DNA from: Bacteroidota bacterium
GTDB taxonomy: Bacteria > Bacteroidota > Bacteroidia > B-17B0 > Aurantibacillaceae
Direction of reading: 5' to 3'
DNA length: 43,608 bases
NCBI GenBank assembly: GCA_025363015.1
Contig: JANYEQ010000045.1
Span: 1 to 43,608, forward strand
Shown: positions 42,719 through 43,608 of the stretch, piece after piece
How the letters are laid out: each line of letters begins with the position of its first letter
Position numbering within the stretch: the first letter of the stretch is position 1
Notes under the pieces: generated by a model
The model's database searches: none
Seen by the model: the letters and a program-made list of their open reading frames with translations, nothing else
Told to the model about the DNA's origin: nothing
Program-made: the position numbers and the translations under genes

Positions 42719-43483
42719 ATGAAAACAATAAGCGAAGTGGGGCATGCAAAAAATGTTGCTAACCTCGAAGATTTAATAAGCTACTGTACTGCCTTTGGTA
42801 GTACCTATAACCCAAGTTTAGCCGCCTTACAACTTAGTAGTTTAGCGGTATTAAACGCTACAGCCAATGGTGCAATTACCACTATGGTAAACTCGGTTAC
42901 AAATTACAAAATTGCAGTAGTAAACCGTACAATTACGTTTAAAAACCTAAAACTATTGGCACCGCGTATTATTAGTGCCTTAAAAGCTGCGGGTGCAAGT
43001 GCCCAAACTTTGGCTAATGCAAAAGCAATTTACAAAAAACTATTGGGGCGTAGTAAAAAAACAAGTAGCACCATAGTACCTACAAGTACTAAAGCGGTTG
43101 ATAATACTACACTACCGGCAATACCAGTAATAAAAACTATTAGCACATCGCAACAAAGCTTTGATAGTAAAATAGAATTTTTTACTGCCTTGGTAAATTT
43201 GGTAAACAGTGTGCCTAGTTATACGCCAAACGAGTTAGATTTAAACATAGCTGGTTTAACTAGTTTTTTGACACAACTAAAAACAGTAAATACCGCTGTA
43301 ATAACTACTACCACCAGCTTAGATGCTGCGCGTACTAACCGTAACCATATTTTATACGATGCAGTAACAGGCCTAGTAGTAATTGCCTTTGAGGTAAAAG
43401 ATTACGTTGCCAGCCTGTATGGTAAAAAAAGCAACGAGTTTAAAAACATAAATAAAATTAAGTTTATAAATATTAAATCTTAA
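42719..43483 (+). CDS. Helical hypothetical protein built of two similar halves
   Basis: A 254-residue protein without signal peptide, lipobox or membrane segment. Two halves look related. The first (about 15-75) has NLEDLISYCTAFGSTYNPS, then LQLSSLAVL and later A-x-x-x-R. The second (about 148-215) has FFTALVNLVNSVPSYTPNE, then LNIAGLTSFL and AARTNRN. A basic linker with KKLLGRSKKTSS joins them. I recall similar proteins with STSQ-SFD and SYTPNE blocks in other Bacteroidota, but not a named function. It is predicted mainly alpha-helical and cytoplasmic. It is followed by a strong terminator and forms a single-gene unit. Confidence 0.75.
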   Translation: MKTISEVGHAKNVANLEDLISYCTAFGSTYNPSLAALQLSSLAVLNATANGAITTMVNSVTNYKIAVVNRTITFKNLKLLAPRIISALKAAGASAQTLANAKAIYKKLLGRSKKTSSTIVPTSTKAVDNTTLPAIPVIKTISTSQQSFDSKIEFFTALVNLVNSVPSYTPNELDLNIAGLTSFLTQLKTVNTAVITTTTSLDAARTNRNHILYDAVTGLVVIAFEVKDYVASLYGKKSNEFKNINKIKFINIKS

Positions 43484-43504
43484 TTTGCGTTTAGGGTGTA
43501 TTAT

Positions 43505-43538
43505 AAAACGAGAGAATGTTTCTCTCGTTTTTTTTTGT
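43505..43538 (+). terminator. Strong intrinsic terminator after the last gene
   Basis: A perfect 11-bp inverted repeat (43505-43515 with 43521-43531), core cgagaga/tctctcg, five-base loop, then a run of T residues. It lies about 20 bases after the stop codon. The last 70 bases of the window are AT-rich with no visible feature. Confidence 0.85.
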
Positions 43539-43608
43539 TAATAGCTTAATTGTATTAATTTAAAATTAAAGTATTTTTTTTTAAATTTGTTTAAATAAAA
43601 AAAGCGAC

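Overview
The window is AT-rich DNA from a member of the Bacteroidota, probably an environmental or metagenomic lineage near the Flavobacteriales, Chitinophagales or Sphingobacteriales; I cannot place it more exactly. Three things support this. At least seven genes end in a type IX secretion system (T9SS) type A sorting domain (a YPNP start, a GxLV-like middle and a basic end). A PorV-like/PorU-like pair is present. Several start sites are preceded by the Bacteroidota promoter pattern TTTG, 19-20 bases, then TAnnTTTG, with no Shine-Dalgarno sequences.

Layout. 1-1.5 kb: the tail of a T9SS cargo gene, a patch of inverted repeats, a frameshifted cargo pseudogene and a glycine-rich secreted protein. 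1.5-3.7 kb: a leftward pair, a Ppx/GppA phosphatase followed by an NtrC-type regulator without a DNA-binding domain. 3.7-11 kb: a large subtilisin-like T9SS protease, a PMT-type glycosyltransferase, a GH16 glucanase and a small secreted protein. 11-15.7 kb: a tight operon of yifB/comM, a TPR-HisKA_2 sensor kinase and holA. 15.9-16.4 kb: a lipoprotein gene split by a frameshift. 16.7-21.6 kb: two tandem Omp28-like T9SS proteins carrying CAPC/CGPC motifs, then a small T9SS protein. 21.8-27.9 kb: porV2-like and porU2-like genes overlapping by four bases. 28.2-31 kb: a small secreted protein and a two-CUB-domain T9SS protein. 31.1-39.9 kb: mostly housekeeping genes (plsY, lysS, psd, ubiX, purK) mixed with lipoproteins and envelope proteins. 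40-43.6 kb: an M43 metalloprotease, a perfectly phased 15 x 21-base repeat array, and a helical protein made of two similar halves.

How the genes fit together. The dominant theme is the cell surface. Cargo proteins (proteases, Omp28-like proteins, a CUB protein) have Sec signal peptides and T9SS sorting domains. The porU2/porV2-like pair encodes the kind of sortase and outer-membrane shuttle that processes such domains. PlsY and Psd make membrane phospholipid.

The best candidates for something undescribed are the compact Omp28-like/PorV2/PorU2 neighbourhood, the nested 21/63-base heptapeptide-type repeat and the duplicated-half helical protein beside it. Three further places show gene decay or frameshifts: 389-808, 15866-16362 and possibly 27930-28149. 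Everything here was read by eye; no database search was possible.
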